Positions 4,940 to 6,755 of a DNA stretch of 6,755 nucleotides are shown here, in pieces (the first letter of the stretch is position 1; each line of letters starts with the position of its first letter). Source of the DNA: Candidatus Paceibacter sp. (lineage in GTDB: Bacteria > Patescibacteriota > Minisyncoccia > UBA6257 > HR35); NCBI GenBank assembly GCA_023255765.1, contig JAGDVT010000040.1, forward strand, positions 1 to 6,755, written 5' to 3'. Position numbers and translations under genes: made by a program. The notes under the pieces are model-generated. The model worked only from the letters and a program-made list of their open reading frames with translations. It had not been told where the DNA came from and made no database searches.

Positions 4940-6318
4940 TTTTTAGCGTAATTTAATATGGCTTGCCCTGCATAAACTAATTTAGTCTCAGAAACAAAAC
5001 TAAATTTAGCTTTAAGCAATAGATTCTTCTGTTCATTAAAATCAAAGAGATTATTTTTCTCAAATTTATGAATTTTTTGAATTTTTCTATTATAATAAAA
5101 CATTTTTAAAGTAGGAATTAATAGTTTACTCATCAAGTAAATGGTTTTAATTAACCCTTCTTTATTTATGTTTGATTTTATAGCCTCAATATAAATATTT
5201 ATCGGTTTGAAATTTTTATGAATATTAGAAATTACAAGCAAGCCCCCTGGCTTTAGAACTCTTTTAAACTCTGTAATAACTTTTAACCTTTCTTCAGGAG
5301 GTATATTATACAAAACATTATTTGAAACTATTTTATCAAAGTAATTATCAGGAAATGGTAATGGTTCTATTAAATTATGCAATAAAACTTTTGCTTCGGG
5401 ATTTTTCTTTTTATATATATTTAATGCTTCTTGAGAAAAATCCAAATTAATAACTTCTGCGCCCTTGTTTTTAATTAAAACAGATAAATTACCGGTACCA
5501 CCTCCTGCATCTAATATTAATTCTCCTTTTTTAGGACTTAGTATCTCTAAAAGATCACTCAGAAGTTTTTGGTATGGTATTACGACATTAAGAATATCAT
5601 ATACCTCAAAATACCTTGCCCAAAAATTTGGATCTAGCATTTTATAATTTTGTGCTTCTATCAATCGCTTAACTTCATTTCTTAAAATTTTTGCTCCTTC
5701 TTCTAAATCTTCTGTTTCTAAATTAAATATTGGTTCTCCGAACTTTACTGTTAAAGTTTTCTTTCTTAAAAATAAACTTAAGAAATTTTTAAAATTCAAA
5801 GAAAATAAATCTTCATTAATCAAAGAAATAACTGGAATAATGGGAGCTGATGTATTTTTATGCAAAAATACGGCTCCGACTTTAAATTTTTCAATACTTT
5901 GACTCTTGATTATCTTACCTTCTGGAAAAATCCATATCTTACCATTGTTTTTTAAAATTTCTACAGCCTTTTCTAGTTTTTTATCTAAAGGCATAGTTTT
6001 GTCTCCTCTTTTAACTGGAATGGAGCCGTTTATTCTTACATATAAAGCAACTATAGGAGAAAATACGCCTGCTGGATTCCCCTTAAAAAAATTAAAGTAT
6101 TCCTGAGCAGCAATAAATCTTATGGGTGCAAAATATATAGGTAAAGAATAACCATAAATAATGGGATCTAAAAAATGTCTATGAGGAGAGACAAAAATTA
6201 ATCCTTTATTTTCTAAACCCTTTAATTTTTCTAAGCCAATTACTTCATGATTTAAAAAAATTTTTAAAAAAGACCAAAAAAGGGGATAAGTTATTTGTTG
6301 GAAAATTTTAGGAATCAT
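4936..6318 (-). CDS. Fusion: PlsC-type acyltransferase plus SAM-dependent methyltransferase
   Basis: This 460-residue two-domain enzyme has an N-terminal half (about 1-220) of the PlsC/LPLAT acyltransferase fold. It shows the catalytic H-x4-D motif (H46, D51 in S-P-H-R-H-F-L-D-P), block II G-S-I-P-V-K-R-G-D (98-106), block III F-P-E-G-K (131-135) and block IV A-P-I-I-P-V (158-163). It should esterify an acyl chain onto a lyso-lipid hydroxyl at the inner membrane face. The C-terminal half (about 225-460) is a class I methyltransferase. Its SAM loop is I-L-D-A-G-G-G-T-G-N (268-277), an acidic residue at the end of strand 2 is D293, and P-F-P-D-N-Y-F-D (321-328) and L-K-P-G-G-L-L (355-361) follow. 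Both active sites look complete. ATG 6318 has no Shine-Dalgarno sequence, but an excellent promoter ends 15 bp upstream. The stop overlaps the N-acyltransferase start. This arrangement suggests successive acylation and methylation of one lipid; an unrelated phospholipid role for the first domain remains possible. Confidence 0.9.
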   Translation of the reverse strand: MIPKIFQQITYPLFWSFLKIFLNHEVIGLEKLKGLENKGLIFVSPHRHFLDPIIYGYSLPIYFAPIRFIAAQEYFNFFKGNPAGVFSPIVALYVRINGSIPVKRGDKTMPLDKKLEKAVEILKNNGKIWIFPEGKIIKSQSIEKFKVGAVFLHKNTSAPIIPVISLINEDLFSLNFKNFLSLFLRKKTLTVKFGEPIFNLETEDLEEGAKILRNEVKRLIEAQNYKMLDPNFWARYFEVYDILNVVIPYQKLLSDLLEILSPKKGELILDAGGGTGNLSVLIKNKGAEVINLDFSQEALNIYKKKNPEAKVLLHNLIEPLPFPDNYFDKIVSNNVLYNIPPEERLKVITEFKRVLKPGGLLVISNIHKNFKPINIYIEAIKSNINKEGLIKTIYLMSKLLIPTLKMFYYNRKIQKIHKFEKNNLFDFNEQKNLLLKAKFSFVSETKLVYAGQAILNYAKK

Positions 6319-6326
6319 TTTAGAAT
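6298..6326 (+). promoter_or_regulatory. Candidate promoter for the small plus-strand gene
   Basis: TTGGAA (6298-6303) and TAGAAT (6321-6326) are separated by exactly 17 bp, with four and five of six matches to the sigma-70 consensus. Transcription would start near 6333 and give a leader of about 8 nt before ATG 6341. The -35 lies inside the first codons of the divergent fusion gene. It overlaps the minus-strand promoter region, so the two could exclude one another. Confidence 0.45.
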
Positions 6327-6332
6327 TTAAAT

Positions 6333-6361
6333 ATTATAAAATGGAAAGGTTAAAAAGTCAA
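6333..6361 (-). promoter_or_regulatory. Strong sigma-70-type promoter for the acyltransferase operon
   Basis: On the minus strand TTGACT (6361-6356; five of six) and a perfect TATAAT (6338-6333) are separated by exactly 17 bp. The start would be near 6326, leaving about 8 nt before ATG 6318, so the mRNA would be almost leaderless. That fits the lack of a Shine-Dalgarno sequence. The -35 lies within the first codons of the divergent plus-strand gene. This is the best promoter match in the window. Confidence 0.7.
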
Positions 6362-6622
6362 AAAGATAAGATAGAAAAAATTCAAAGTTTTAAAAAGAGG
6401 ATTTTAGAAAGAGCTGATTTTGAACAAATTTGGCAAGAAATTATAGAATTTTCTGAAAAAATAAAAAAGAATAAAGAAAATTACTTGGATTGTTTGGCGT
6501 ATCATATATTAATAGGAAGCACACCCGAGAAAAATAATCCTAAACAGTTTTTTGATTTTGAAGGAGAGTTTTCAATTATAAATTTTATTAATAAATTAAA
6601 AGAAAAATATAAAATAGAGTAA
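6341..6622 (+). CDS. Small charged protein of unknown function
   Basis: This 93-residue protein is not recognised. The first half (about 1-48) is rich in lysine and glutamate and looks like one or two amphipathic helices. The middle has L-D-C-L-A-Y-H-I-L-I-G-S-T-P (49-62), with one cysteine and one histidine. The end (about 72-93) is a further predicted helix with a basic tail. There is no signal peptide, membrane segment or DNA-binding motif that I can identify. It is the only well-supported gene on the plus strand and starts 22 bp from the divergent fusion gene, with its own candidate promoter and no Shine-Dalgarno sequence. Coding is supported by a balanced residue composition and a clean start and stop, but not by homology I can name. 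A regulatory role on the divergent operon is only a guess. Confidence 0.65.
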   Translation: MERLKSQKDKIEKIQSFKKRILERADFEQIWQEIIEFSEKIKKNKENYLDCLAYHILIGSTPEKNNPKQFFDFEGEFSIINFINKLKEKYKIE

Positions 6623-6634
6623 TTATGTAATTTG

Positions 6635-6717
6635 CGGAGGGGGTGGGATTCGAACCCACATAGGCTTTAAGCCAAACGGCTTTCGAGGCCGTCCCAATAC
6701 CATTCTGGCACCCCTCC
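6635..6717 (-). tRNA. tRNA-Ser(CGA): tRNA-Ser (anticodon CGA)
   Basis: On the minus strand the acceptor stem GGAGGGG (6717-6711) pairs with CCCCTCC (6642-6636), and G73 follows at 6635, the usual serine discriminator. The T arm is GTGGG-TTCGAAT-CCCAC. The anticodon arm GACGGC-CTCGAAA-GCCGTT places CGA at 6685-6683, reading UCG codons. A long variable arm (GGCTT/AGCC stem) confirms the class II serine type. The D stem is short (CCA/TGG). CCA is not encoded (the next bases are CAA), so it must be added enzymatically. The gene lies downstream of and convergent with the small plus-strand gene, 12 bp from its stop. Confidence 0.97.
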
Positions 6718-6731
6718 TTAATTCCTCTGGG

Positions 6732-6755
6732 CCTGCCTCGCCGAGTCAAGGCGGG
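6732..6755. repeat. GC-rich inverted repeat cut by the window edge
   Basis: cctgcct (6732-6738) can pair with aggcggg (6749-6755) over seven positions with one G-T wobble and a 10-nt loop. An alternative inner hairpin is ctc/gag around gcc. The GC content is far above the surroundings, as in the 193-280 element. The stem may continue past the edge, because bases 6730-6731 are GG. It lies upstream of the tRNA start, so it may be the terminator or repeat of the next gene. Confidence 0.5.

Noticed and set aside
5465..6106. Two plus-strand frames inside the acyltransferase-methyltransferase gene (5465-5647, 5906-6106)
   Set aside because: Both are antisense to conserved motifs of the real gene and have no start signals.

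Overview
The window is strongly AT-rich, with compact, mostly co-directional genes, almost no Shine-Dalgarno sequences, small versions of familiar proteins, and two isolated GC-rich hairpin islands. This style fits a Candidate Phyla Radiation (Patescibacteria, probably Parcubacteria-like) genome. That assignment is inferred from gene style; there is no marker gene here to prove it. The standard bacterial code fits: about 1,770 codons are read without an in-frame TGA, and two genes end in TGA.

Layout, reading down the minus strand from the right edge. A GC-rich hairpin is cut by the window edge, followed by a tRNA-Ser(CGA). A small plus-strand gene of unknown function (6341-6622) is divergent from a two-gene coupled unit. 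The first gene of that unit is a fusion of a PlsC-type acyltransferase and a SAM methyltransferase (4936-6318). The second is a GNAT-fold N-acyltransferase of the LuxI/FeeM type (4190-4939), overlapping by ATGA. A multi-pass membrane histidine kinase without a response regulator follows 27 bp later (2600-4162), then a flavin reductase-like protein (2048-2566). A 223-bp gap is filled by an unusual array of short phased repeats. Beyond it lie a Mn-type superoxide dismutase (1192-1824), a membrane-anchored cupredoxin-like protein (718-1167), and a DoxX-like membrane protein broken by one missing base in a T run (286-608). The left end holds an 82-bp GC-rich element able to fold into a three-way junction, and about 190 bp in which no gene is visible.

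Two functional themes stand out. The right half looks like a membrane-lipid or acyl-metabolite cassette: an N-acyltransferase, an O-acyltransferase and a methyltransferase, the enzyme types used for ornithine-type aminolipids and their N-methylated forms. The neighbouring membrane kinase allows a rival signalling hypothesis. The left half looks like an oxidative-stress group: flavin reductase, SOD, cupredoxin and DoxX remnant.

Three promoter-like signals place a -10 box about 15 bp from a start codon, which suggests near-leaderless transcripts. The most striking non-coding signals are the phased CACGAAT array before the SOD gene, an 18-bp tandem duplication that copies both a stop codon and a perfect -10 box, and overlapping divergent promoters at 6298-6361.
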